DNA from: Flavipsychrobacter stenotrophus
GTDB lineage: Bacteria; Bacteroidota; Bacteroidia; Chitinophagales; Chitinophagaceae
DNA: 64,000 nucleotides
Direction of reading: 5' to 3'
Assembly: GCF_002954265.1 (NCBI RefSeq)
Contig: NZ_PPSL01000001.1
Location: 248,001 to 312,000 of the forward strand
Both the position numbers and the translations under genes were made by a program. The notes under the pieces were generated by a model, which saw only the letters and a program-made list of their open reading frames with translations, made no database searches and was not told where the DNA came from. Shown piece after piece: positions 50,753 to 59,862 of this stretch (position 1 is the first letter of the stretch; every line of letters starts with the position of its first letter).

Positions 50753-51748
50753 ATGCGCTCAATTCAAGACGCTTTCCCTTTACTGCAGTCGCCTAAGAAG
50801 ATATTTATTACTACCCATCATAAGCCGGATGGCGATGCGATAGGTAGTATGTTGGGGCTGTATCATTACCTGGTGAAGAAGGGGCATACTGTTTATGCAG
50901 TATCTCCCTGCGAACTGCCGGAATTCCTTATGTGGATGCCGGGTGTAGATAAGTTGTATAATTATGAGTCTCAAATAAAGGTTTGTCAGCAGTTGTTGAC
51001 AGAAGTAGACCTTATATTCTGCCTCGACTTTAATGACTACAGCCGTACAAAGCACTTGGAAGCGCCTTTGGCTGCCGCTACGCAACCTAAGATATTATTA
51101 GATCACCACCTTATGCCAAAACCCTATTGGGACTACGGCATGAGCATACCAGAGAAAAGTAGTACCTGTGAAATGGTATATGACTTTATCAACCTGTGCA
51201 ACGATAATGATCTTATAGATACCCAAATAGCTGAGTGCCTGTATACCGGTGTTATGACAGATACCGGATCTTTCAGATTCCCCATAACTACAGCCAGTGT
51301 TCACTCTATGATCGCTAACCTAAAGCATCATGGACTGGAGCATTCTAAGATCCACGAGCATATCTACGATTCTTGGAGCGAAAGCCGCATGCGTTTCTTA
51401 GGCTATGTACTAACAGAGAAGATGGAGGTATTTCCTGAGTATAATGCTGCACTCATTACTTTGTCAAGGAAAGACATGGGTATGTTCGACACGCAGAGTG
51501 GAGATACAGAAGGATTGGTCAACTACCCGCTGAGCATTGCCAATATCAGGTTCGCAACATTGATCACCGAGCGGAATGACGAGGTAAAACTATCTTTCCG
51601 CAGCAAAGGAGATTTTGATGTAAGTGCATTTTCAAGAGCACATTTTGAGGGCGGAGGGCATTTTAATGCCTCCGGTGGACGCTCAAAAGCCAGCTTAAAG
51701 GACACAATTGCTAATTTTAAGAAAATTTTGTCGGATATTCACCCCTGA
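50753..51748 (+). CDS. DHH/DHHA1 family phosphoesterase (NrnA-like)
   Basis: The 331-residue protein (ATG at 50753) has the DHH catalytic motifs: THHKPDGDAIGS near 23-34, DLIFCLDFND near 83, LDHHLMPKP near 110, and the DHHA1 motif GGGHFNASGGR near 304. NrnA-type enzymes degrade nanoRNAs and may dephosphorylate pAp. It stands on the same strand as the FKBP genes. Its stop is 97 bp before the first FKBP start. Confidence 0.9.
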   Translation: MRSIQDAFPLLQSPKKIFITTHHKPDGDAIGSMLGLYHYLVKKGHTVYAVSPCELPEFLMWMPGVDKLYNYESQIKVCQQLLTEVDLIFCLDFNDYSRTKHLEAPLAAATQPKILLDHHLMPKPYWDYGMSIPEKSSTCEMVYDFINLCNDNDLIDTQIAECLYTGVMTDTGSFRFPITTASVHSMIANLKHHGLEHSKIHEHIYDSWSESRMRFLGYVLTEKMEVFPEYNAALITLSRKDMGMFDTQSGDTEGLVNYPLSIANIRFATLITERNDEVKLSFRSKGDFDVSAFSRAHFEGGGHFNASGGRSKASLKDTIANFKKILSDIHP

Positions 51749-51845
51749 AAAAATTAAAAAGTTATACTATTTAAGTAAAAAAGCTCAATTTTGCGGGCTG
51801 ATAAATAAAAAATACTCAACAAAAGAAAACAGTAAACAAACAAAC

Positions 51846-52796
51846 ATGATAAAGAGGATATTACCTGTAGCGTTATTAGGCGCGGTTATCTTAGGTGCAG
51901 CTAGCTGCCAGAATGGTTCAAGCTTCAAGAAAGCTAACGGTATCGAGTACATGATCATCAAGGATGCTCCCGGCAAAAATGCTCAGGAAGGCGATATGCT
52001 GGAAATGAACATCGTATGGAAAGTAGGTAAGAACGATGGCAAGTCTAAGGACAGCGTTATCGTTGATACCCGTAAAATGAACAACGGTAAGGCTATCACA
52101 ATGCCTTTGATGTCTGCTAAGTTTGTAGGCGATATGTCAGCTGGTCTGGCTTTGCTTTCTGCAGGTGACAGCGCGGTTATCCGTGTTTCTATCGACTCTT
52201 TGAAGAAGAATCTGAAGGATCAGCCAATGCCTCCTTTTGCTAAGGAAGGTGAATATTTCATCTATGAAGTATCTATGGTATCGGTAAAGAGCAAGGCAGA
52301 AGCAGAAAAGGAAGCTCAGCAGAAAGCTGCTCAGCAGGTGCAGGTAGATGAGAAATTGCTGCAGGAATATTTTGCTAAGAACAACATCAAGGCTGAAAAA
52401 ACTCCATCAGGCGTTTACTACACTATCTCTGCTCCGGGTACAGGCGAGAACATTGCTAAGGGCAAGACCGCTTCTATCATGTACACTGGTAAGTTGCTCG
52501 ATGGTAAGACTTTCGATTCTAACATAGGCAAGGATGCATTGAAAATAAATGTTGGTACAGGTGGTGTTATACCAGGTATGGACGAAGGCCTGCAGATAAT
52601 GAAGAAGGGTACAAAGGGTACTTTGTATATCCCGTCAGCATTGGCCTATGGCGATCATGGCCAGGGTCCTATCCCTAACAATGCGATCCTGATCTTCGAA
52701 ATGGAAGTTAAGGACGTTACTGACGCTAAACCTGAAATGCAGATGGAACAACCAATGCCATCTCAGCCAAAGGAAGCGCCAAAGGCTAAGAAGTAA
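51846..52796 (+). CDS. FKBP-type peptidyl-prolyl isomerase lipoprotein (FKBP array 1)
   Basis: The start at 51846 gives a lipoprotein signal with Cys21 (LGAASC); longer starts add non-signal sequence. Residues about 30-150 form a degenerate FKBP-like domain (KDSVIVDTRKMNNGK, MSAGLALLSAGDSAVIRV), then a Lys/Ala/Gln-rich linker (155-175), then a full FKBP domain (176-292) with KLLDGKTFDSN, GVIPGMDEGL, GDHGQGPIPNNAILIFEMEV. It should act in the periplasm, anchored in the outer membrane, isomerising Xaa-Pro bonds. The tryptophan of the FKBP12 pocket is Met. The Pro-rich tail (KPEMQMEQPMPSQP) is unusual. It is the first of five adjacent paralogues. Confidence 0.9.
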   Translation: MIKRILPVALLGAVILGAASCQNGSSFKKANGIEYMIIKDAPGKNAQEGDMLEMNIVWKVGKNDGKSKDSVIVDTRKMNNGKAITMPLMSAKFVGDMSAGLALLSAGDSAVIRVSIDSLKKNLKDQPMPPFAKEGEYFIYEVSMVSVKSKAEAEKEAQQKAAQQVQVDEKLLQEYFAKNNIKAEKTPSGVYYTISAPGTGENIAKGKTASIMYTGKLLDGKTFDSNIGKDALKINVGTGGVIPGMDEGLQIMKKGTKGTLYIPSALAYGDHGQGPIPNNAILIFEMEVKDVTDAKPEMQMEQPMPSQPKEAPKAKK

Positions 52797-52822
52797 TTAG
52801 TTATCCTTTTTATAATATTAAG

Positions 52823-52873
52823 AACTACACCGGTATTTATATTTTGTAAATGCAGGTGTAGTTTCTTCTTTTA
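52823..52873 (+). terminator. Possible terminator after FKBP 1
   Basis: AACTACACC / GGTGTAGTT enclose a 23-nt AT-rich loop and are followed by TCTTCTTTT. The long loop makes it a weak terminator, and some read-through into FKBP 2 is likely. Confidence 0.5.
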
Positions 52874-52891
52874 GGAACGTTGCTCTTTTTT

Positions 52892-53347
52892 ATGAAAACG
52901 CTATTGACATCTGTTTTCCTGTTATTTTCTGTGTTGGTCTTTGGGCAATCGGCACCATTGGCACAACAAGAGGATAAGGCTTTACAAGACTATTTCACTG
53001 CTAATAACATCAAGGCGAAGCCGCTGGCATCAGGTGTCTATATGGTCGTGCAAAAGCCGGGATCAGGACCGCATATCCATAAACGCCAGGGTGTAACTAT
53101 GTTCTATACCGGCAAGCTGCTAGATGGTACTACCTTCGACGCTAATGTTGGCAAAGAACCGTTAAAAGTTCATGCAGGACTAGGCGAAGTAATAAAGGGC
53201 ATGGATATTGCATTGCTGGAGATGAAGTATGGCTCAAAGGTTACCATCTACATCCCATCCGGGGTGGGGTATGGCGCCAAAGCAGTAGATGGTATTCCTG
53301 CCAACTCCATACTTGTTTTTGAAATTGAAATTATTGGTGTTTTATAA
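52892..53347 (+). CDS. Single-domain FKBP-type isomerase (FKBP array 2)
   Basis: With the ATG at 52892 it has 151 residues: a signal peptide ending VFGQ and one FKBP domain with TGKLLDGTTFDAN, VIKGMDIALLEM and GVGYGAKAVDGIPANSILVFEIEI. It lacks the extra N-terminal domain seen in the other array members. The FTANNIKAKPLASGVYMVVQKPGSG segment before it is the shared family linker. Catalytic pocket residues (Asp, Phe, Tyr) are present, but the Trp is Met. Confidence 0.9.
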   Translation: MKTLLTSVFLLFSVLVFGQSAPLAQQEDKALQDYFTANNIKAKPLASGVYMVVQKPGSGPHIHKRQGVTMFYTGKLLDGTTFDANVGKEPLKVHAGLGEVIKGMDIALLEMKYGSKVTIYIPSGVGYGAKAVDGIPANSILVFEIEIIGVL

Positions 53348-53362
53348 ACCACATCGTAAATT

Positions 53363-54241
53363 ATGACAAAGGCTATTTTTTTATTGGCTTTAGCATTACC
53401 ATGCTCAGGGTTCTGCCAGCAGCAAAATGCCACACAGGCGTTCAGTTATGCCGATGGTATTGAGTTCAAGATGGTTAAAGATGTTCCCGGTAAGAATGCC
53501 GTGGAATCGGATATTCTGGAAATGAACGTCCTGTGGAAGGTCGGCAAAAACGATGGCGTTTCAGAAGACAGCCTTGTATTAGATACCCGTAAAATGAACA
53601 ATGGCAGGCCTATAACTATGCCATTGGTGCCTGCTAAGTTTAGAGGCGATATGTCTACCGGCCTTGCTTTAATGTCAGCAGGAGACAGTGGCGTTATTCG
53701 TGTTTCTGTCGATTCTATGAAGAAGAATCTGAATGGACAGCCAATGCCGCCGTTTGGCAGACCGGGAGAGTACTACATCTATGAAGTATCAATGATATCG
53801 GTTAAGAGTAAGGCTGACGCGGAAAAGGCAGAGCAAAAGAAAGCAGCTCAACAGGCAGAAGAAGATGAAAGGCAATTGAAAGCCTATTTTGCAAGCAAGC
53901 ATATTGTTGCTAAAAAATTACCTTCCGGCGTCTATTATACGATCAAGACACCCGGCACCGGTGCTAACATATCCAAGGGCAAAACTGTATCAATAATATA
54001 TACCGGCAAGACCATGGACGGTAAAACGTTCGACTCTAATGTAGGTAAGGATCTTTTAAAGTTCGAAGTGGGTAAGGCAATGGTCATACCTGGTATGGAT
54101 GAGAGTATGCTGATAATGAAGAAGGGTACTAAAGGCACTTTGTATATTCCCTCAGGGCTCGCATATGGCGATCACGGCAATGGTCCGATAGCACCTAATG
54201 CCATACTCATTTTTGATATGGAAATTAAAGATGTAAAATAA
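53363..54241 (+). CDS. Two-domain FKBP-type isomerase (FKBP array 3)
   Basis: A 292-residue protein with a signal peptide (LALALPCSGFCQQ), then the same N-terminal degenerate FKBP-like domain as array 1 (KDVPGKNAVESDILEMNVLWKVGKNDG) and a full FKBP domain at the C-terminus (TMDGKTFDSN, MVIPGMDESM, AYGDHGNGPIAPNAILIFDMEI). It is the closest relative of array 1 but lacks its lipoprotein Cys and its Pro-rich tail. It starts 15 bp after array 2. Confidence 0.9.
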   Translation: MTKAIFLLALALPCSGFCQQQNATQAFSYADGIEFKMVKDVPGKNAVESDILEMNVLWKVGKNDGVSEDSLVLDTRKMNNGRPITMPLVPAKFRGDMSTGLALMSAGDSGVIRVSVDSMKKNLNGQPMPPFGRPGEYYIYEVSMISVKSKADAEKAEQKKAAQQAEEDERQLKAYFASKHIVAKKLPSGVYYTIKTPGTGANISKGKTVSIIYTGKTMDGKTFDSNVGKDLLKFEVGKAMVIPGMDESMLIMKKGTKGTLYIPSGLAYGDHGNGPIAPNAILIFDMEIKDVK

Positions 54242-54299
54242 TACTTGTGAATGATCTTGGCTTCTTAGCCGTTTAAATGAACTCAGACTGATTATAATT

Positions 54300-55211
54300 A
54301 TGAAGTATACTTTTTTCCTGTTGTTTTGTGCCGCGCCATTTGTAGGGCTATCTCAGCAAAAGGCTGCCAAGCCTGTGGTTAAGCCAATAGCAGCTGCATT
54401 TAAACGTGCCCATGGTATAGAATACAAGATCATTAAAGATGTAGCGGGCCCTGCTGCTAAGTTGGGCGATGTGGTGGAAGCCAACATCATCTGGAAAGTA
54501 GGAAAAGGCAACTCTAAAGACTCTACCATACTCAACAGCAGGATAATGAACGATGGCAAGCCGGTGGTGTTGCCTATTGCCGAAGCTAAATTCTCCGGCG
54601 ATATTGTAGCGGGTTTCACCATGCTTTCAGCCGGCGATAGCGCTATTGTTCGGGTATCGGTAGACACACTAAGAAAGAACTTTGCCGATCAGCCATTGCC
54701 GCCATTTGCTAAAGACGGAGATTATTTCATTTATGAAGTGTCTGTGCTCTCGGTTAGGAACAAAGAGGAAATGGAAAAGGAACAAGCCCTTGCTGCCGGC
54801 CGTCAGGTACTGGCCGATGAATTGCTGATGATGGAGTACTTTACCAAAAACAGGCTACAGCCGGTAAAATCTCCCGTAGGTTTTTATTACACTATTCAAC
54901 AGGAAGGTACGGGAGACCTGATCACTGCGGGAAAGAAAGCATCAGTTAACTATACCGGTAAGCTATTGGATGGTACGGTTTTCGATTCTAATGTAGATCC
55001 TAAGTTTGGGCACGTGTCAATTTTTGATGTGGAAGTGGGTACCAACGCGGTAATTCCCGGTATGGACGAGGGTTTGAAATTAATGAAGAAAGGCACAAAG
55101 GCAACGCTATATGTGCCTTCAGGACTGGCTTACGGTGCGAACTCTCCCTCTGAAGCGGTTCCTGCAAATTCTGTTATGATTTTTGAAATGGAAATAACTG
55201 ACGTGAAATAA
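54300..55211 (+). CDS. Two-domain FKBP-type isomerase (FKBP array 4)
   Basis: The 303-residue protein has a signal peptide (FFLLFCAAPFVGLSQQ), the N-terminal degenerate domain (KDVAGPAAKLGDVVEANIIWKVG) and a C-terminal FKBP domain with LLDGTVFDSNVDPKFG, AVIPGMDEGLKLMKKG and an insertion in the flap (YGANSPSEAVPANSVMIFEMEI). The insertion near VDPKFGHVSIFDVEVG sets it apart from arrays 1 and 3. It starts 58 bp after array 3. Confidence 0.9.
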   Translation: MKYTFFLLFCAAPFVGLSQQKAAKPVVKPIAAAFKRAHGIEYKIIKDVAGPAAKLGDVVEANIIWKVGKGNSKDSTILNSRIMNDGKPVVLPIAEAKFSGDIVAGFTMLSAGDSAIVRVSVDTLRKNFADQPLPPFAKDGDYFIYEVSVLSVRNKEEMEKEQALAAGRQVLADELLMMEYFTKNRLQPVKSPVGFYYTIQQEGTGDLITAGKKASVNYTGKLLDGTVFDSNVDPKFGHVSIFDVEVGTNAVIPGMDEGLKLMKKGTKATLYVPSGLAYGANSPSEAVPANSVMIFEMEITDVK

Positions 55212-55302
55212 TTACTATATTGCACCGTTCTCTGCTTTTTTAGCGGATGTCCCGAGTAATAAATAGCATTTAAACCTAAATAAATTAATACAAATCAGAA
55301 AA

Positions 55303-56637
55303 ATGAAAAAAGTTGCCCTTTTATCTTTAATGCTGGCAGCAGGCACTATCTGTGTTGCGCAGAAAAAAGCTGCTACTGCAAAGCCTACGGCTAAAGTAAC
55401 TAAGAGTTCTAAAGAAGATGTATCTGGTTTTACCAAGCTCCCAAGCGGCTTGCTGTTTAAGGTGGCCAAGCATGGTACAGGTACTGAACACCCGGGTGTA
55501 GGCGATCATCTGGAGATGCATATCCATGTGCATATCAAAGATAGCACTATGTTCGATTCACGTAAAATGAACGCAAGCAAACCAGTTCCTTTCCAGGTGC
55601 AACCACCAAACTTTAAGGGAGACCCTATTGAAGGCTTTATGAAGATGGTGGCTGGTGATAGCGCTATTATGAGGTTGCCGGTAGATTCTTTGCTCAATCA
55701 GAACAAGCAGATGATGCCGGGCATGAAGAAAGGTGATGTATTGGTGTATGAAGTTGTATTGGTATCTGCTGTCAGCGATGTTGACTTCAAGAAGGCAGCA
55801 TCGGCAGCCAACGACAAGCAGAAGGGTATTGATGATGCAGCTATGCAGGCTTATTTTAAGCAGAACAACATTAATGCAAAGAAGACTGCTTCAGGTCTTT
55901 ACTACTCTATAACTAAGGAAGGTACAGGCGAAAACGCAAAACCAGGACAGAGTGTTAGTGTTAACTACACAGGTAAACTGTTGAATGGTAAGGCATTCGA
56001 TTCTAACACCGATCCTGAGTTTCACCACACCGATCCTTTTACTTTGACATTGGGCGCAGGCCAGGTGATCAAGGGTTGGGACGAAGGTCTTGCTTTGTTC
56101 AACAAAGGCGGTAAAGGTGTATTGTATATCCCTTCTGGTTTAGCTTATGGCAGCCAGGACAGGAGCCCAACCATCCCTGCTAATTCAGTATTGGTGTTTG
56201 ATGTAGAGATCACCAACATTGCCAGCCAGGCTGATCTTGATGATAAGCTTATCACTGATTATCTGGCTAAGAACAATATCAAGGCTACTAAAACCGCCTC
56301 TGGTCTGTACTATTCAGTGTCAAAAGAGGGTGGTGCAAAACCAGCTGCAGGCGACAAGGTATCTGTAATGTATACTGGTAAGACATTAGATGGCCGCAAG
56401 TTCGATTCTAACATTGACTCTGCTTTCCACCATACAACACCATTGGAATTCCCTATAGGTCAGGGCCAGGTGATCAAGGGTTGGGATGAAGGTATACCAA
56501 TGTTCGGAAAGGGTGGTAAGGGTACATTGTATATACCGTCAGGCATTGCCTATGGTGCACATAGCCCTACACAGGCTATACCAGCTAATGCGGTATTAGT
56601 ATTCGATGTTGAATTACTGGATTTTAAGAAACCATAA
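55303..56637 (+). CDS. Three-domain FKBP-type isomerase (FKBP array 5)
   Basis: The 444-residue protein has a signal peptide (VALLSLMLAAGTICVAQ), a degenerate N-terminal FKBP-like domain (about 45-150) and two full FKBP domains (about 190-300 and 325-440). Both full domains keep the tryptophan in VIKGWDEG and the flap Tyr in AYG, so they look more canonical than the other members. The second repeat has HTTPLEFPIGQGQVIKGWDEGIPMFGKGGKG. The ATG of the following peptidase overlaps its stop by one base (TAATG), so the two are translationally coupled. Confidence 0.9.
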   Translation: MKKVALLSLMLAAGTICVAQKKAATAKPTAKVTKSSKEDVSGFTKLPSGLLFKVAKHGTGTEHPGVGDHLEMHIHVHIKDSTMFDSRKMNASKPVPFQVQPPNFKGDPIEGFMKMVAGDSAIMRLPVDSLLNQNKQMMPGMKKGDVLVYEVVLVSAVSDVDFKKAASAANDKQKGIDDAAMQAYFKQNNINAKKTASGLYYSITKEGTGENAKPGQSVSVNYTGKLLNGKAFDSNTDPEFHHTDPFTLTLGAGQVIKGWDEGLALFNKGGKGVLYIPSGLAYGSQDRSPTIPANSVLVFDVEITNIASQADLDDKLITDYLAKNNIKATKTASGLYYSVSKEGGAKPAAGDKVSVMYTGKTLDGRKFDSNIDSAFHHTTPLEFPIGQGQVIKGWDEGIPMFGKGGKGTLYIPSGIAYGAHSPTQAIPANAVLVFDVELLDFKKP

Positions 56638-58418
56638 TGAAGAAAGTACTTTTAATAATATTGTCTATGTGGTATTTGCTCTCAGCAAATACCACATTTG
56701 CTTTTGCCCATGCCGATACGCTCCGAGGCAGCAATGGCAGGGGGAGAGATTGGTGGGATGTGAAGAAGTATTGGCTGCAAGTTTCTTTTGATACTGCGCG
56801 GCAGTCAATAAAGGGGTTCAGTGATATAGAGTTTTCTGTTGTGAAGACCGCCAGAGATTCCATGCAAATAGATTTGCAGGACCCAATGGTTGTTGATAGT
56901 GTTATTTTGATAGAGGAGTACACTGATAGTACAAATAGAGACAGAATCGATGCTTTGTTATCAAAACGGCCTGCAAGGCCAGGATTGAAAGTAGATCCTA
57001 TTTACACGACTTATATTCACAGAGATCGGACATTATTATCAGTCAAAAAAGAAAACAATGTATGGTGGGTCATATCCGATTTCTCAAAGCTTAACAAAAA
57101 GGATCCTGATAGTCTACGAAGTAGATCGTTGATGGTTTATTTTCATGGCAGCCCACGTAAGGCTGTGAATCCGCCGTGGGATGGCGGTTTTAGTTGGAAG
57201 CATGATAGTACTGGCAAGCCTTGGATAGCGGTTTCTTGTCAGGGGCTTGGTGCTAGTGTGTGGTGGCCATGTAAAGACGCGCAGTGGGATGAGCCGGATA
57301 ATGGTATGGATATATGCCTGGATGTACCCCGCGGATTAGCCGCAATAAGCAACGGTAGATTTGTAGATACTAGCAAAGCTGACATTCCGGGATATCTTAG
57401 TTGGACCTGGAAGGTGAAGAATCCGATCAACAACTATGATGTGTCTTTTTATATTGGTGATTATGTTCATTGGCACGATACACTTGAAGGGGAAAATACT
57501 GAAGATGGTGAATTGAATCTCGACTTCTGGGTACTTCGTTACAACGAGGACAGAGCAAGAAAACAGTTTGCAGTTGTACCGCAAATGATCCATTGCTTTG
57601 AGTACTGGATGGGTCCTTACCCATTTTATGAAGATGGCTATAAACTGGTAGAGGCACCTTACCTCGGTATGGAGCACCAGAGCGCTGTGGCATATGGCAA
57701 TAAGTATAAGATGGGCTACATGGGCTTCGATCGCACGGGCACTGATATAGGTATGAAATTTGATTATATCATTATCCATGAGAGTGGGCATGAATGGTTT
57801 GGTAATAGTGTTACCGCCAAAGACATGGCCGACAATTGGATACATGAGGGGATAACTACCTATTCAGAATCGCTGTTTGCTGAATGCCTGCTGGGCAAGG
57901 AAAAAGGGCAGGCATACTGCCGGGGTGAATGGCGCAACATAGATAACGATAAGCCGATGATCGGTCCATACGGGGTAAACGAAGAAGGATCTAACGACAT
58001 CTACGACAAGGGTGCAGCGATAATGCATATGATACGTGTGCTGGCCAATGGCGACGACGAGAAATTCAGGCAGATACTACGTGGATTGAGCAAAAATTTT
58101 TACCACCAGACCGTAACAACCCAACAAGTAGAAGCATACATAGCTACCCGAACCGGTCTCGATCTCACGGCCTTCTTTAACCAATACCTTCGGCAGGCCA
58201 ACATTCCAAAACTCGAGTACAAGATCAAACACAAAAAACTTACTTATAAATTTACCGGAGTGGTTTCTGGATTTACTCTGCCCATACCGATAACTGATGG
58301 TAATACAACCATCACCATAAACCCTACAGACAAGTCTCAAACAGTAAAGTGGAAGGGCAAAAATGTAGAGTTCTCTAAGGATTTTTTAATGAATATAAAG
58401 AAGAAGGCTATTAACTAA
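56637..58418 (+). CDS. M1 family metallopeptidase, secreted
   Basis: The 593-residue protein has a signal peptide (LIILSMWYLLSANTTFAFA) and the gluzincin motif: HESGHEW with H381, E382 and H385, and E404 in NWIHEGITTY, with 18 residues between them as in M1. The substrate-site GMEHQ (344-348) takes the place of the GxMEN motif. M1 enzymes remove N-terminal residues from peptides. At 593 residues it lacks the longer C-terminal domain of PepN. Its start codon overlaps the stop of array 5 FKBP, which suggests a joint periplasmic folding/peptide-processing job. Confidence 0.9.
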   Translation: MKKVLLIILSMWYLLSANTTFAFAHADTLRGSNGRGRDWWDVKKYWLQVSFDTARQSIKGFSDIEFSVVKTARDSMQIDLQDPMVVDSVILIEEYTDSTNRDRIDALLSKRPARPGLKVDPIYTTYIHRDRTLLSVKKENNVWWVISDFSKLNKKDPDSLRSRSLMVYFHGSPRKAVNPPWDGGFSWKHDSTGKPWIAVSCQGLGASVWWPCKDAQWDEPDNGMDICLDVPRGLAAISNGRFVDTSKADIPGYLSWTWKVKNPINNYDVSFYIGDYVHWHDTLEGENTEDGELNLDFWVLRYNEDRARKQFAVVPQMIHCFEYWMGPYPFYEDGYKLVEAPYLGMEHQSAVAYGNKYKMGYMGFDRTGTDIGMKFDYIIIHESGHEWFGNSVTAKDMADNWIHEGITTYSESLFAECLLGKEKGQAYCRGEWRNIDNDKPMIGPYGVNEEGSNDIYDKGAAIMHMIRVLANGDDEKFRQILRGLSKNFYHQTVTTQQVEAYIATRTGLDLTAFFNQYLRQANIPKLEYKIKHKKLTYKFTGVVSGFTLPIPITDGNTTITINPTDKSQTVKWKGKNVEFSKDFLMNIKKKAIN

Positions 58419-58449
58419 TTTATTGTTTGAAACAAATAATTGGATCATT

Positions 58450-59331
58450 ATGAAAAGTGTATTTATTTCGGTTATCCTTTGCCTCCTGTCAGTGCCTCTT
58501 TTAGTAAATGCCCAGTCTAAAAAGAGATATTTTTACTATGATACCGTTGATAGACAAACATCTAAAGGTTTGGCCGATTATCAAATAGTCTACACACCAG
58601 ACTCCACAGGTTTGTTCAGTTTTGAAAAACGTAAGATGAGTGACGACAGGCTGTTGATGAATGGGCATTGTGTGAGTCCGGATTCTGAATCGAGAACAGG
58701 TTCTTTCGTGTCTTATCATGAAAATGGCACTCCAAATGAGTATGGCCAGTATCTCAATAACAAAAGAGTGGGCTTATGGAAGACCTACACCGATAGCAGT
58801 AAACTGAAGGAAGAAGGATCATATGTAGAAGGAAAGCAGGAAGGGCTTTGGAAATACTACTATGAAAATAGCAAGCAGCTATGGTACAATGTAGATATGG
58901 TGGCCGATAAAAGAGATGGAACACTAAAAAGTTTCTACCGAAACGGGAAACTCAAGAGAATCGAGCAGCTGGATAAAGGTGTTACCATATCGGGTGAGTG
59001 TTATGATAAAGATGGTAAAGACATAGAGTTTACACCTTTTGAACAAATGCCTTACACCAGTTACAGTATACCACAATTTCTGGCAGCTAATGTTCACTAT
59101 CCACTAAAGGCACTTGATGGTTATGTACAGGGTAGGGTCTTTGCAACTTTTGTAATAGATAAGCAAGGTAATGTGACGAAATTAAAGATCTCGAAATCTT
59201 TGACAAAGGAGTGTGATGCGGAAGTGATGAGGGTTATGCGGCTTATGCCCAAGTGGGTACCTGGGGTTATGGATGATGAGCTGGTAGAGGTGTGGTACAC
59301 ACAGCCCGTAAGATTTAAACTAGAGGATTAA
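58450..59331 (+). CDS. MORN-repeat protein with TonB C-terminal domain
   Basis: The start at 58450 gives a signal peptide ending VNAQ. Residues about 85-190 hold MORN/YwqK-like repeats (GSFVSYHENGTPNEYGQYLNNKRVGLWKTY, EGSYVEGKQEGLWKYYYENSKQ, DGTLKSFYRNGKLKRIEQL). Residues about 200-293 form a TonB-C domain (PLKALDGYVQGRVFATFVIDKQGNVTKLKISKSL, ending PVRFKLED). There is no N-terminal inner membrane anchor beyond the signal, so it may be a periplasmic adaptor rather than a classic TonB. It follows the M1 gene by 31 bp. Confidence 0.85.
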   Translation: MKSVFISVILCLLSVPLLVNAQSKKRYFYYDTVDRQTSKGLADYQIVYTPDSTGLFSFEKRKMSDDRLLMNGHCVSPDSESRTGSFVSYHENGTPNEYGQYLNNKRVGLWKTYTDSSKLKEEGSYVEGKQEGLWKYYYENSKQLWYNVDMVADKRDGTLKSFYRNGKLKRIEQLDKGVTISGECYDKDGKDIEFTPFEQMPYTSYSIPQFLAANVHYPLKALDGYVQGRVFATFVIDKQGNVTKLKISKSLTKECDAEVMRVMRLMPKWVPGVMDDELVEVWYTQPVRFKLED

Positions 59332-59393
59332 ATTGCCAGAGTAAGTGTACAGAAATTCCTCAAAAATATATATCAAATCCGTACGTTAAATAC

Positions 59394-59423
59394 TTGTTTT
59401 GTAAACCTTTATCGTTACCTTTG
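59394..59423 (+). promoter_or_regulatory. Promoter of tRNA-Gly: TTG -33 and TACCTTTG -7
   Basis: TTG at 59394-59396 and TACCTTTG at 59416-59423 are 19 bp apart, a textbook Bacteroidota promoter pair. The -7 end lies 33 bp before the tRNA 5' end. Confidence 0.75.
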
Positions 59424-59456
59424 CACTCCCGAAAGGGGAAATAGTTCTTTAAAGAC

Positions 59457-59532
<76 letters not shown>

Positions 59533-59535
59533 TTC

Positions 59536-59568
59536 ATCCGGATCATGTAAATGATCCGGATTTTTTTT
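59536..59568 (+). terminator. Rho-independent terminator of tRNA-Gly
   Basis: An 11-bp stem ATCCGGATCAT / ATGATCCGGAT with a GTAA loop, followed by a run of seven T. It begins 3 bp after the CCA end. Confidence 0.9.
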
Positions 59569-59589
59569 GCCCTATACTTAGCGTTGCAA

Positions 59590-59862
59590 TCATCCTATCG
59601 TTCTGCGCTGCTTGAACAATATTCTCAATAGTTTTAGGATCAATGCCAGTACTATTGCACCAGCAGTAGCCGTCAATGTCTTATTTACCCATGGGTTTGA
59701 AGTGAGGTTGAACAGATTGCTGAACAACTTATATCCGACAAATCCGCCAACTATACCTATTACAATATCGAGGAGAATACTCCCGCTATAGGAATTGACG
59801 ATTACTCCCGCTACCCAGCCCGCTATTGCACCTATGATGCATATAATTATTATTTCTTCCAT
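59590..59862 (-). CDS. GlsB/YeaQ/YmgE family membrane protein
   Basis: The 90-residue protein has three helices with the family pattern GAIAGWVAGVIVNSYSGSILLDIVIGIVGGFVGYKLF, a Gly-rich transglycosylase-associated domain. Members are small stress-related inner membrane proteins. It is convergent with the tRNA gene, and its start lies 138 bp from the divergent sigma gene. Confidence 0.88.
   Translation of the reverse strand: MEEIIIICIIGAIAGWVAGVIVNSYSGSILLDIVIGIVGGFVGYKLFSNLFNLTSNPWVNKTLTATAGAIVLALILKLLRILFKQRRTIG

Noticed and set aside
51708-51845. Longer N-terminus for FKBP array 1
   Set aside because: It overlaps the end of the NrnA-like gene and would bury the lipoprotein signal.
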